A stretch of DNA of 16,165 bases, taken from DASXYU01 sp036502295. Its GTDB lineage: Bacteria > Actinomycetota > Actinomycetes > Mycobacteriales > Jatrophihabitantaceae. How positions within the stretch are numbered: position 1 is the stretch's first letter; each line of letters starts with the position of its first letter. Both the position numbers and the translations under genes were made by a program. The stretch is from NCBI GenBank assembly GCA_036502295.1, contig DASXYU010000047.1, forward strand, positions 1 through 16,165, in the 5' to 3' direction. This document shows, in pieces, positions 1-7,414 of this stretch. A model generated the notes under the pieces. It was not told the DNA's origin, searched no databases, and saw only the letters and a list, made by a program, of their open reading frames with translations.

Positions 1-34
1 CCGGCGGCGCCGTGCGCAAGCACGGCGCCGCCGG
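1..34 (+). promoter_or_regulatory. Strong GNRA-capped stem-loop upstream of urtB
   Basis: Bases 1-15 are the exact reverse complement of bases 20-34, and the loop 16-19 reads GCAA, a GNRA tetraloop. The 15-bp stem is nearly all G/C and has no U-run after it, so it is not a textbook intrinsic terminator. It lies 48 nt before the urtB start, where the gap to an upstream urtA would be expected. By analogy with other ABC importer operons, it may trim or stabilise transcripts so that the binding protein is made in excess of the permease. It could also be a true terminator, with urtB read from a promoter hidden between 35 and 81. The arms may continue left of the window. Confidence 0.7.
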
Positions 35-81
35 CCCGATACAACTCAGCTGACTTCATCGAGTGACGACGGAGATTCCCG

Positions 82-969
82 GTGGACCTCTACATCAACC
101 AGGCGTTCTCAGGCCTGGGATACGGATCGATCCTGCTGCTCGCCGCGCTCGGCCTCGCACTGACCTTCGGGCAGATGGGCGTCATCAACATGGCGCATGG
201 CGAGTTCATCGTGGCCGGCGCCTACACCGGCCACGTGATGCTAAACCTGATGAGTAATGAGGGCGTGGCCTTCATCGTCGCCATCCCCGTGTCATTCATC
301 GTTGCCGGGCTCGTCGGGCTCGTCCTCGAGACCGTGGTGATCAGCAGGCTCTACCACCGGCCGCTCGACACCCTGCTCATCACCTTCGGAGTTTCGCTCG
401 TCCTGCAGCAGATCTACCGCGATCTCTTCACCCCGCAACTCGTCCCGACACCGCGACCGTCCTGGCTCGGTGGCAACTGGAGCTTCGGTGGAGTGACCAT
501 CAAGCACAACGAGTTCGGCATCTTCGTCTTCACCATCGTCCTGGTCTGCGCGCTCGCCGCGGTGCTGAAGTTCAGCCCGCTCGGGCGCCGCATTCGCGCC
601 ACGGTGCAGAACCGCGACCTCGGTGAGTCCCTCGGTATCTCGACGCGGACCACCGACAAACTCACCTTCTTCCTAGGCTCCGGCCTCGCGGGGATCGCCG
701 GCGTCTGCCTCTCGCTCATCGCGGGTACGCAGCCCACCACAGGGCAGGGCTACATCGTCTTCGCTTTCGTCGTCGTCGTACTCGGCGGCGTCGGCAACAT
801 CTGGGGCACGGTGATCGCTGCCTACGCCTTCGGCATGGCACAGAAACTGCTCGGCCTGGAGTTCAGCAACGACGCGACCGCCACCGTCATCGTCTTCCTC
901 GCCGTCGTGGTCTTCCTGCAGTTCCGACCACAGGGCATCTTCTCGGTGCGGACGAGGAGCCTCGCATGA
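82..969 (+). CDS. urtB: Urea ABC transporter, permease subunit UrtB
   Basis: This is a 295-residue inner-membrane permease of the branched-chain amino acid/urea (LivH-type) family, pairing with UrtC to form the channel that imports urea. Hydrophobic segments run through the whole protein, starting with a GSILLLAALGLALTFGQMGV segment near residues 14-33. The GVINMAHGEF motif that follows is typical of LivH/UrtB. It is the short form, without the long N-terminal extension found in many proteobacterial UrtB proteins. The start is GTG at 82, supported by GGAG at 71-74 with 7-nt spacing. The stop overlaps the urtC start as ATGA, implying translational coupling. Assignment to urea rather than amino acids rests on the UrtD signature and the adjoining urease genes. 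Confidence 0.93.
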   Translation: MDLYINQAFSGLGYGSILLLAALGLALTFGQMGVINMAHGEFIVAGAYTGHVMLNLMSNEGVAFIVAIPVSFIVAGLVGLVLETVVISRLYHRPLDTLLITFGVSLVLQQIYRDLFTPQLVPTPRPSWLGGNWSFGGVTIKHNEFGIFVFTIVLVCALAAVLKFSPLGRRIRATVQNRDLGESLGISTRTTDKLTFFLGSGLAGIAGVCLSLIAGTQPTTGQGYIVFAFVVVVLGGVGNIWGTVIAAYAFGMAQKLLGLEFSNDATATVIVFLAVVVFLQFRPQGIFSVRTRSLA

Positions 970-2102
970 GTTCGCCTACGAGCCCCTTCGACAAGTTCAT
1001 GACACCCGCCGTCCGCAACGCCTACCCCTTTGTGGGCTGGGTGATCTGCGCCGTCGTCCTGCTCCTGGTCTTCCCGAACATTCTCGGCGCGGTCTACATC
1101 AGCCAGTTCGCCCAGTACTGCTGCCTCGCGACAGTCGCCGTGGGCATCGGCATGGCCTGGGGCCGGGGCGGCATGCTCGTCCTCGGCCAGGGCCTCTTCT
1201 TCGGCCTCGGCGCCTACATGATGGCGATGCACATTCAGCTCGCCGACGTGCCGAAGGGGACGGCACCTGCCTACCTGCAGAACGTCGGCGTCTTCGACGA
1301 CAGCACACTGCCCGCATTCTGGGATCCGTTCCGCGTCCGGGCCACGACAATCCTGCTGATCATCGTGATCCCGGCCGTCCTCGCCTATGCGATCGGTGTC
1401 GCCGTCTTCAAGCGCAAGGTGAAGGGCGCCTTCTTCGCGATCCTCTCCCAGGCGTTGCTCTATGCCTTCGTCACTTACATCAACGCCAACCAGCTGCAGA
1501 TCGGCGGCGTCACCGGCCTCACCGGCTTGCAGCACTTCTTCGGCCTCGATCTCGGCAGTAGCGACGATCAGAAGTTGCTGTACTACATCGCGGCGATCGT
1601 CCTGCTCGTCTCGATCGCGTTGATGATCTGGCTCTACCGCAGCCGCTTCGGTGAGCTGCTGGTCGCCGTGCGCGATGCCGAGGAGCGGGTCCGCTTCCTC
1701 GGCTACGACCCGGCGAACATCAAGCTCATCGCCTTCGTCGTCTCGGCGATGCTCGCCGCCTTCGCCGGCGCCCTCTACGCCCCGATCAACCAGCACATCG
1801 GTACCGGCGACTTCAGCGTCACCGCCTCGATCATGATGATCATCGGCGTCGCCGTCGGAGGACGTACGACCCTCTTCGGTCCGCCGGTCGGCGCCATCGC
1901 GATCGCCTATCTGCAGTACAAGCTGTCGAGCGAGTTCCCGACCTTCTGGCAGTACTTCATCGGGTTGCTCTTCATCATCGTGCTGGCCGTCCTGCCCGGT
2001 GGCATCGTCGACCTGCCGAAGCTGCTGAAGAAGGCCAAGTACCTCGTCGACGACCTGCTCGCCAAACGCAAGCCCGCGACACCGGCGGAGGTGACCTCAT
2101 GA
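966..2102 (+). CDS. urtC: Urea ABC transporter, permease subunit UrtC
   Basis: This 378-residue LivM-type permease is the partner of UrtB. It begins with a short cytosolic stretch and a first membrane helix around residues 20-38 (PFVGWVICAVVLLLVFPNI). Several more helices follow, and a charged cytosolic loop (AVRDAEERVRFLGYDP, about residues 234-249) matches the ATPase-contacting loop of the family. The late GVAVGGRTTLFGPPVGA segment is also characteristic. The length is normal for UrtC. The ATG at 966 has GAGGAG at 954-959 and overlaps the urtB stop by 4 nt; its own stop overlaps urtD in the same way. The C-terminal tail is lysine-rich. Confidence 0.93.
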   Translation: MSSPTSPFDKFMTPAVRNAYPFVGWVICAVVLLLVFPNILGAVYISQFAQYCCLATVAVGIGMAWGRGGMLVLGQGLFFGLGAYMMAMHIQLADVPKGTAPAYLQNVGVFDDSTLPAFWDPFRVRATTILLIIVIPAVLAYAIGVAVFKRKVKGAFFAILSQALLYAFVTYINANQLQIGGVTGLTGLQHFFGLDLGSSDDQKLLYYIAAIVLLVSIALMIWLYRSRFGELLVAVRDAEERVRFLGYDPANIKLIAFVVSAMLAAFAGALYAPINQHIGTGDFSVTASIMMIIGVAVGGRTTLFGPPVGAIAIAYLQYKLSSEFPTFWQYFIGLLFIIVLAVLPGGIVDLPKLLKKAKYLVDDLLAKRKPATPAEVTS

Positions 2103-2929
2103 CGTCGCACCTTGGCGAGACCCCGATCAGCGAGAGCGGGTACCTGCAGGTTCGCGACCTCCGGGTGAGCTTCGACGGTTTCATAGCGATCGACGGCGTC
2201 GACCTCACGGTGTTCTCCGGCGACCTGCGCTTCCTCATCGGCCCTAACGGTGCCGGAAAGACCACGCTGGTCGATGCCATCACCGGACTGTCGAAGGGAA
2301 CGGGAACGGCCGACTTCAACGGCAAGGACCTCATCGGCGTCAAGGCACACAAGATCGCGCAGCTCGGCGTCGGGCGCACGTTCCAGACCGCCACCGTCTT
2401 CGAGCAGCTGAGCGTGCTGCAGAACCTCGACATCGCGGCCGGCAAGCATCGCAAGAACCGGGCGCTACTCACCTGGCGCAGCGGCATCCCCGATTCAGTC
2501 GCCGCGGCGGCCGAGACCGTCGGCCTCACTGACGTCCTCGACAAACCGGCCGGCATCCTCCCCCACGGCCAGAAGCAGTGGCTGGAGATCGCGATGCTGC
2601 TCGTGCAGGACTCGAAACTGATGTTCCTCGACGAACCGGTCGCGGGCATGAGCGCTGAAGAGCGCGAGGAGACCGGTCAACTGCTCAAGCGCATCGGCAG
2701 CGAGCGGGTGATCGTGGTCATCGAGCACGACATGGACTTCGTGCGGACCTTCGCCGATTCGGTCACCGTCATGCATGCCGGCAAGGTGCTCAGCGAGGGA
2801 AGTGTCGAGCAGATCCAGGCCGACCCCCGCGTCCAAGAGGTCTATCTCGGCCGCACGGCCGCTGCGGCCGAGGCTGACTCTGTGGCTGCCGCTGGCTCTG
2901 TGGCCGTGGCAACGGACGGGGAGGCGTAA
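2099..2929 (+). CDS. urtD: Urea ABC transporter, ATP-binding subunit UrtD
   Basis: This 276-residue ABC ATPase energises urea uptake at the inner face of the membrane. The sequence shows Walker A GPNGAGKTT (residues 48-56), the degenerate signature LPHGQKQWLEIA (from residue 154), Walker B ending LMFLDE (D178, E179) and the switch histidine H210. A signature of the form L-x-HGQKQWLEI, in place of LSGGQ, is diagnostic of UrtD among LivG-type ATPases and is the best single evidence that urea is the substrate. The ATG at 2099 follows GGAGGTGA (2087-2094), an excellent ribosome binding site, and overlaps urtC as ATGA. The last 25 or so residues form an alanine/valine-rich tail, outside the ATPase fold, with a short internal repeat. 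Confidence 0.95.
   Translation: MTSHLGETPISESGYLQVRDLRVSFDGFIAIDGVDLTVFSGDLRFLIGPNGAGKTTLVDAITGLSKGTGTADFNGKDLIGVKAHKIAQLGVGRTFQTATVFEQLSVLQNLDIAAGKHRKNRALLTWRSGIPDSVAAAAETVGLTDVLDKPAGILPHGQKQWLEIAMLLVQDSKLMFLDEPVAGMSAEEREETGQLLKRIGSERVIVVIEHDMDFVRTFADSVTVMHAGKVLSEGSVEQIQADPRVQEVYLGRTAAAAEADSVAAAGSVAVATDGEA
2873..2908 (+). repeat. 18-nt imperfect tandem repeat in the urtD tail
   Basis: Two adjacent 18-nt units (2873-2890 and 2891-2908) match at 14 positions and encode ADSVAA and AGSVAV in the C-terminal extension of UrtD. The length is a multiple of three, so copy-number change would keep the frame. It looks like a small in-frame duplication in an unconstrained tail. Confidence 0.6.
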
Positions 2930-3624
2930 TGCTCGAACTACGCGGAGTCACCGCCGGCTACGGCAGGTCGATGGTGGTGCACAACGTCGACCTCGTCGTC
3001 CCCGACGACGGCGCGGTGTCTGTGATGGGACACAACGGCGCCGGCAAGACCACCTTGCTGCGCGCGGCCGTCGGCCTCATTCCGGTCCGCTCGGGCTCGA
3101 TCTGGCTCGGTGGCGAGAACGTCACCAAGTGGCGGCCGAACAAGCGGGTCAGCAAGGGCGGACTCGCCTACGTCCCGCAGGGCCAGCTCTCCTTCGGGCA
3201 GATGAGCACGATCGAGAACCTGCAAGTGGTCGCCGACGGACGCCCCAACGGCAAGCAGAAGATCGACGAGATGCTCGACCTCTTCCCCGTCCTCAAGGGA
3301 TTGCTGCACCGCAAGGCGGGGCTGCTCTCCGGCGGCCAGCGCCAGCAGCTGTCGATCGCCCGGGCGCTGATCACCGAGCCGCGGATGCTGATCCTCGACG
3401 AACCGACCGAAGGCATCCAGCCCAACATCGTCGCCGAGATCGAGAATGTCATCGCGCAGCTCACCCACACCGGTGGTCTCTCGGTGCTGCTCGTCGAGCA
3501 GCACGTCGGCTTCGCGCTGCGCACCGCCGGTACGTACTACGTCCTCGAGTCGGGTCGGGTCACGAGCACAGGAGCCGGCGGCGAGTCCGCCATCGCCGCC
3601 GTGCGTGCCGCGATGGCCGTCTGA
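2929..3624 (+). CDS. urtE: Urea ABC transporter, ATP-binding subunit UrtE
   Basis: This is the second ATPase of the urea importer, 231 residues, LivF-type. Motifs are Walker A GHNGAGKTT (residues 34-42), canonical signature LSGGQRQQ (from L133), Walker B LILDEP (D157, E158) and the switch histidine H192 in VEQH. UrtD and UrtE should form the heterodimeric nucleotide-binding pair under UrtB and UrtC. The ATG at 2929 shares one base with the urtD stop (TAATG) and has GGGGAGG at 2918-2924. Only 13 nt separate the stop from ureA, so uptake and hydrolysis appear to be co-transcribed. Length and motifs are normal. Confidence 0.94.
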   Translation: MLELRGVTAGYGRSMVVHNVDLVVPDDGAVSVMGHNGAGKTTLLRAAVGLIPVRSGSIWLGGENVTKWRPNKRVSKGGLAYVPQGQLSFGQMSTIENLQVVADGRPNGKQKIDEMLDLFPVLKGLLHRKAGLLSGGQRQQLSIARALITEPRMLILDEPTEGIQPNIVAEIENVIAQLTHTGGLSVLLVEQHVGFALRTAGTYYVLESGRVTSTGAGGESAIAAVRAAMAV

Positions 3625-3637
3625 CAGGCACGCCTCG

Positions 3638-3940
3638 ATGCATCTCACCGGTTCAGACACCGAAAAACTGCTCCTCGCCGTCGCCGGGATGGTCGCCCGC
3701 GACCGGCTGTCGCGCGGCGTCCTGCTCAACTACCCCGAGTCGGTGGCACTGCTCACCACCTGGGTGATCGAGCGTGCCCGCGAGGGGGTGGCGGTCGCCG
3801 AACTGATGATGAGCGGCCGCGGCGTGCTCAGCCGCGCGCAGGTGATGCCCGAGGTCGTCGACATGCTCACCGAAGTGCAGGTCGAGGCGACATTCCCCGA
3901 CGGGCGCAAGCTCGTCACCATCCACCAGCCCATCGCATAG
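3638..3940 (+). CDS. ureA: Urease gamma subunit
   Basis: This 100-residue protein is the smallest of the three structural subunits of the nickel enzyme urease, which converts urea to ammonia and carbamate in the cytosol. Length and architecture match the gamma family: N-terminal MHLT, the RGVLLNYPESVALLT stretch, and the C-terminal QVEATFPDGRKLVTIHQPI. The open frame extends far upstream inside urtE, but ATG 3638 is the only start giving the normal gamma length. It lies 13 nt after the urtE stop, with only a weak AGG at 3626-3628. The middle (SGRGVLSRAQVMPEVVDML) is somewhat diverged from the usual family wording. Confidence 0.95.
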   Translation: MHLTGSDTEKLLLAVAGMVARDRLSRGVLLNYPESVALLTTWVIERAREGVAVAELMMSGRGVLSRAQVMPEVVDMLTEVQVEATFPDGRKLVTIHQPIA

Positions 3941-3952
3941 ACAGGGGTAGTC

Positions 3953-4288
3953 GTGTCGATCCAGTCGAACGGGCCGGGAGCTGTCCGGGTCGCGGAAGGC
4001 AGGCTCGTCCTCAACGAAGGACGTCAGCGGGGCACGCTGGTCATCGTGAACACCGGTGACCGTCCGGTGCAGATCGGATCGCACATCCACCTTCCCGACG
4101 TGAACAGTGCGCTGGAGTTCGACCGCGCCGCCGCGCAGGGCTGCCACCTCGACATCCCCTCGGGCACCTCACGGCGCTTCGAACCGGGTGCTTCGCGTGA
4201 GGTCGGGATCGTCGCCTTCGGTGGACGCGGTGTCGTCCCCGGCATTCAAATCCGCAACACCCAGCACGACGACGCGGTGCGCGGCTGA
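3953..4288 (+). CDS. ureB: Urease beta subunit
   Basis: This 111-residue protein is the beta subunit of the (alpha-beta-gamma)3 urease. Family features are GRQRGTLVIVNTGDRPVQIG, the SH-x-H segment followed by VNSALEFDRAAAQG, LDIPSGTSRRFEPG and the VAFGG turn. Two places depart from the common pattern. SHIHLPDVN replaces the usual SHFHFFEVN-like stretch, and after VAFGGRG the protein reads VVPGIQIRNT rather than the usual YGF-containing ending. The start is GTG 3953 with AGGGG at 3943-3947, 12 nt after ureA. The stop shares a base with the ureC start (TGATG). The subunit should be functional but belongs to a diverged urease lineage. Confidence 0.93.
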   Translation: MSIQSNGPGAVRVAEGRLVLNEGRQRGTLVIVNTGDRPVQIGSHIHLPDVNSALEFDRAAAQGCHLDIPSGTSRRFEPGASREVGIVAFGGRGVVPGIQIRNTQHDDAVRG

Positions 4289-6003
4289 TGGCTGAGATCA
4301 CGCGCGCCGCCTATGCGGCGCTCTACGGCCCGACCGTCGGTGACCAGGTGCGCCTCGGTGACACCGACCTCTGGATCGAGGTCGAGGCCGACTACACCTT
4401 CGGTGGGGACGAGGCCGTCTTCGGCGGCGGCAAGTCGATCCGCGAGTCGATGGCGCAGGGTGTCACCACCCGCGCGGAGGGAGCCCTCGACTCGGTCATC
4501 ACCAACGCGATCGTCCTGGACCACTGGGGCATCGTGCGGGCGGACGTCGGCATCCGTGACGGGTGCATCGTCGCTCTGGGGCGTGCCGGTAACCCGGATA
4601 TCTCCGACGGCGTGCACCCGCAGTTGCTGATCGGTCCGTCCACCGACGTCATCTCGGGTGAGGGAAGGATCCTCACCGCGGGGGCGATCGACATCCACGT
4701 CCATCTCATCTCGCGTTCGCAGCTGGTGGAGGCACTCGCCACCGGCATCACCACGATCGGCGGCGGCGGAACCGGCCCGTCCGAGGGCTCGAAAGCCACC
4801 ACGGTGACGCCGGGGGCGTGGCACCTGCGGACCGTGCACCGCGCGCTGGACTCGCTGCCGCTGAACGTGCTGCTGATGGGCAAGGGCAACACGGTCTCGG
4901 CGGCGGCACTGGCCGAGCAGGCACTCGCCGGCGCAGGCGCCTACAAGGTGCACGAGGACTGGGGATCGACCCCCGCCGCCATCGACGCCGCGCTGAAGGC
5001 CGCCGACGAGCACGGACTGCAGGTCGCCCTGCACTCGGACTCGCTCAACGAGGCCGGCTACCTCGCCTCCACAGTGGGGGCGATCGCCGGTCGCTCGATC
5101 CATGCCTTCCACGCCGAGGGCGCCGGCGGCGGCCATGCGCCGGACATCCTCGCGATCGCCTCGCTGCCGCACGTCATCCCCGGCTCGACGAACCCGACAC
5201 TGCCGCACACGGTGAACACCGTCTCCGAGCACCTCGACATGCTGATGGTCTGCCACCACCTCAACTCGCGAGTGCCTGAAGACCTCGCCTTCGCCGAGTC
5301 GCGCATCCGGGCGACGACGATCGCCGCCGAGGATGTGCTGCACGACATGGGGGCACTGTCGGTCACCTCCTCGGACGCGCAGGCGATGGGACGCATCGGC
5401 GAGGTCATCTGCCGCACCTGGCAGGTGGCACACGCGATGAAGCACCGCCTCGGTGACGCCTTCGTGAGTGGCGGGCCGGCCGACAACATCCGCGCCAAGC
5501 GCTACATCGCGAAGTACACGATCAACCCGGCGATCGCGCACGGCATGGAGGATGAGATCGGCTCGGTCGAGGCCGGCAAGCTCGCCGACCTCGTCCTCTG
5601 GGACCCGCGCTTCTTCGGCATCCGCCCCGAGGTCGTGATCAAGGGCGGCGCCCTGGTCTGGGGGTCTCTCGGCGACCCGAACGCCTCGATCCCCACGCCG
5701 CAGCCGCAGCTGATGCGCCACACCCTCATCGACCCGGCCGATGGCGCCGGGGCGGATCACTCGGTCACCTTCGTGGCTCCGTCCGCGCTGTCGGACGGTC
5801 TGGGTGAACGGCTCGGGCTGCGGCGGCGCCTCGCCGCGGTGAAGCCGACGCGGGCGGTTGGCAAGGCGCAGATGGTGAACAACACTGCGACGCCGCGGAT
5901 TGACATCGACCCGGAGACCTTCGCGATCCAGGTCGAGGGTGAGCTCATCGTCCCGGACCCGGCGACGCGCCTGCCGCTCGCGCAGCTCTACACGATGTTC
6001 TGA
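4288..6003 (+). CDS. ureC: Urease alpha (catalytic) subunit
   Basis: This is the 571-residue catalytic subunit carrying the di-nickel centre. All ligands are present and fall at the same numbers as in Sporosarcina pasteurii urease: H137 and H139 (in IDIHVHL), the lysine to be carbamylated K220 (in YKVHEDW), H249 (VALHSD), H275 (HAFHAEG) and D363 (TSSDAQAMGR). The flap residues C322 and H323 are in MVCHHL. The N-terminus (ITRAAYAALYGPTVGDQVRL) is standard. The C-terminus ends LPLAQLYTMF where many ureases end in AQRYFLF. ATG 4288 overlaps the ureB stop by one base, and no strong ribosome binding site is needed if translation is coupled. It should be fully active. Confidence 0.98.
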   Translation: MAEITRAAYAALYGPTVGDQVRLGDTDLWIEVEADYTFGGDEAVFGGGKSIRESMAQGVTTRAEGALDSVITNAIVLDHWGIVRADVGIRDGCIVALGRAGNPDISDGVHPQLLIGPSTDVISGEGRILTAGAIDIHVHLISRSQLVEALATGITTIGGGGTGPSEGSKATTVTPGAWHLRTVHRALDSLPLNVLLMGKGNTVSAAALAEQALAGAGAYKVHEDWGSTPAAIDAALKAADEHGLQVALHSDSLNEAGYLASTVGAIAGRSIHAFHAEGAGGGHAPDILAIASLPHVIPGSTNPTLPHTVNTVSEHLDMLMVCHHLNSRVPEDLAFAESRIRATTIAAEDVLHDMGALSVTSSDAQAMGRIGEVICRTWQVAHAMKHRLGDAFVSGGPADNIRAKRYIAKYTINPAIAHGMEDEIGSVEAGKLADLVLWDPRFFGIRPEVVIKGGALVWGSLGDPNASIPTPQPQLMRHTLIDPADGAGADHSVTFVAPSALSDGLGERLGLRRRLAAVKPTRAVGKAQMVNNTATPRIDIDPETFAIQVEGELIVPDPATRLPLAQLYTMF

Positions 6004-6009
6004 ACGGCG

Positions 6010-6666
6010 ATGACCATGCACGCGTCGGCCGAGGTCCTGCTCATGCTCCTGGCGGACGCACGTCTGCCGGTGGCCGGACACACCCAGTCGGCCGGCTTGG
6101 AGCCTGCCGTGACCGCGGGCCTGGCTGCGGGCCAGGTACCCGACTACCTCGCGACCCGGCTCGCCACCGTCACACGGGTTGAGGCCGCGACGGCCGTCGT
6201 AGCGCTGCACCGTTTGCATCGTGGCCTGGCGCTGGAGCCGGTTGAGGCAGCCTGGGCCGCACGCACGCCGAGTGCCGCAATGCGCCGCACGAGCCGCGTC
6301 CAGGCCAAGGCCCTGCTGCGCCTGCTCACCCACCTCAACGGCCCTGCGGCACACAAAGTGGGGCCGTGCCGGGCGGTTGTGCTGGCAACCGCTGCCACCG
6401 GGTTCGGTCTCTCCGCCATGTCTCTGGCTCGGCTCATCGGTTACGACGACGTGCAGACCGTCGCCTCGGCCGCGCTGAAGCTGATGCCCCTCGATCCGGC
6501 CGCGACGACGCGGTGGGTGTATGACGCACTTCCTTCCGTCGATGCGCTCGCCCGCGACGTCGCGGCCCTCACCGAACCCGAGGAGATCCCGGTTGCCGGG
6601 GCTCCGCAGATCGAGGCCTGGGCCGAGGCCCACGCCGTCGCCAGCAGGAGGTTGTTCAGTGCCTGA
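6010..6666 (+). CDS. ureF: Urease accessory protein UreF
   Basis: This 218-residue, largely helical and alanine-rich protein acts with UreD and UreG in the apo-urease activation complex, gating the GTPase step of nickel insertion. The N-terminal LADARLPVAGHTQSAGLEPA stretch is the recognisable UreF signature (D-x-x-x-P-x-G-x-x-x-x-S-x-G-L-E). The GFGLSAMSLARLIGYDDVQT segment fits the C-terminal half. The start is ATG 6010, 6 nt after ureC; ATG 6016 is an alternative, and neither has a strong ribosome binding site. The end overlaps ureG by 8 nt. Sequence conservation in this family is low, but position and signature agree. Confidence 0.9.
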   Translation: MTMHASAEVLLMLLADARLPVAGHTQSAGLEPAVTAGLAAGQVPDYLATRLATVTRVEAATAVVALHRLHRGLALEPVEAAWAARTPSAAMRRTSRVQAKALLRLLTHLNGPAAHKVGPCRAVVLATAATGFGLSAMSLARLIGYDDVQTVASAALKLMPLDPAATTRWVYDALPSVDALARDVAALTEPEEIPVAGAPQIEAWAEAHAVASRRLFSA

Positions 6667-7414
6667 CAGTCGTGCACCACGCGCCAGCGCGAACCGAGCG
6701 CTGCGTCTTGGGGTCTGTGGCCCCGTCGGCACCGGCAAGAGCTCGCTGATCGCGCTGCTCTGCCGCGAACTCTCCGGCCAGCTGCAGATGGCGGTGGTCA
6801 CCAACGACATCTACACCGATGAGGACGCCCGCTTTCTGCGCTCCGCCGGCGTGCTGGACCCGTGGCGGATCCGCGCGGTGGAGACAGGCGCCTGCCCGCA
6901 TACGGCGATCCGGGACGACATCACGGCGAACCTCATCGCCGCCGAGGAGCTTGAGGAGCAGTTCGCACCGCTGGACCTCGTCCTCATCGAATCCGGCGGC
7001 GACAACCTCACCGCCACCTTCTCCCCCGCGCTGGCCGACGTGCAGATCTTTCTCATCGACGTCGCCGGCGGAGGGGACGTGGCGCGCAAGGGTGGACCGG
7101 GCATCACCCGCGCCGACCTGCTCGTGGTGAACAAGACCGACCTGGCGCCCTACGTCGGCGTCGACGCCCCGCAGATGGTGCGCGACGCCGCCGCCGTTCG
7201 CGAAGGACGGCCGGTGGTGGCGCTGTCGCGCACCGATCCGTCCTCCATCGCGGAGCTCACCGGCTGGGTGCTGCGACAGCTCGACCTGCACCGGGCCGGA
7301 CTGCTCGTGCCACAGGACCCCGGACCGATGGCACCGCACGCGCATGCGGAAGGCGTCGTCCATTCACACCCGTCGGGTGACCATGACCACGCTCACCAGC
7401 ACCTCGCGCACTGA
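6659..7414 (+). CDS. ureG: Urease accessory GTPase UreG with C-terminal His-rich tail
   Basis: UreG is the SIMIBI-class GTPase that delivers nickel to urease. The 251-residue product has the P-loop GPVGTGKS (residues 21-28), the nickel-binding CPH motif (C79-H81, in ETGACPHTAIRDD), LVLIESGGDNLTATFSP, and the NKTD base-recognition motif (VVNKTDL). GTG 6659 was chosen because AGGAGG lies at 6646-6651 with 7-nt spacing and the protein then starts just before the P-loop. It overlaps ureF by 8 nt. The last 25 or so residues contain nine histidines, after MAP at the end of the GTPase domain. Histidine-rich tracts in UreG are usually N-terminal, so this tail may store or buffer nickel, especially as no ureE is present. 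Confidence 0.96.
   Translation: MPDSRAPRASANRALRLGVCGPVGTGKSSLIALLCRELSGQLQMAVVTNDIYTDEDARFLRSAGVLDPWRIRAVETGACPHTAIRDDITANLIAAEELEEQFAPLDLVLIESGGDNLTATFSPALADVQIFLIDVAGGGDVARKGGPGITRADLLVVNKTDLAPYVGVDAPQMVRDAAAVREGRPVVALSRTDPSSIAELTGWVLRQLDLHRAGLLVPQDPGPMAPHAHAEGVVHSHPSGDHDHAHQHLAH

Noticed and set aside
822..1796. Long minus-strand open frame opposite urtC
   Set aside because: Acidic low-complexity translation antisense to a clear permease; no ribosome binding site or domain.
6004..6009. Missing ureE between ureC and ureF as a deletion
   Set aside because: Only 6 nt lie between the genes, with no remnant. Many actinobacterial urease clusters lack ureE, so the gap is natural rather than a scar.
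4246..6810. Very long minus-strand open frame across ureC and ureF
   Set aside because: It lies antisense to genes with full catalytic motifs, has an arginine/glycine-rich composition typical of antisense frames in GC-rich DNA, and shows no recognisable domain.
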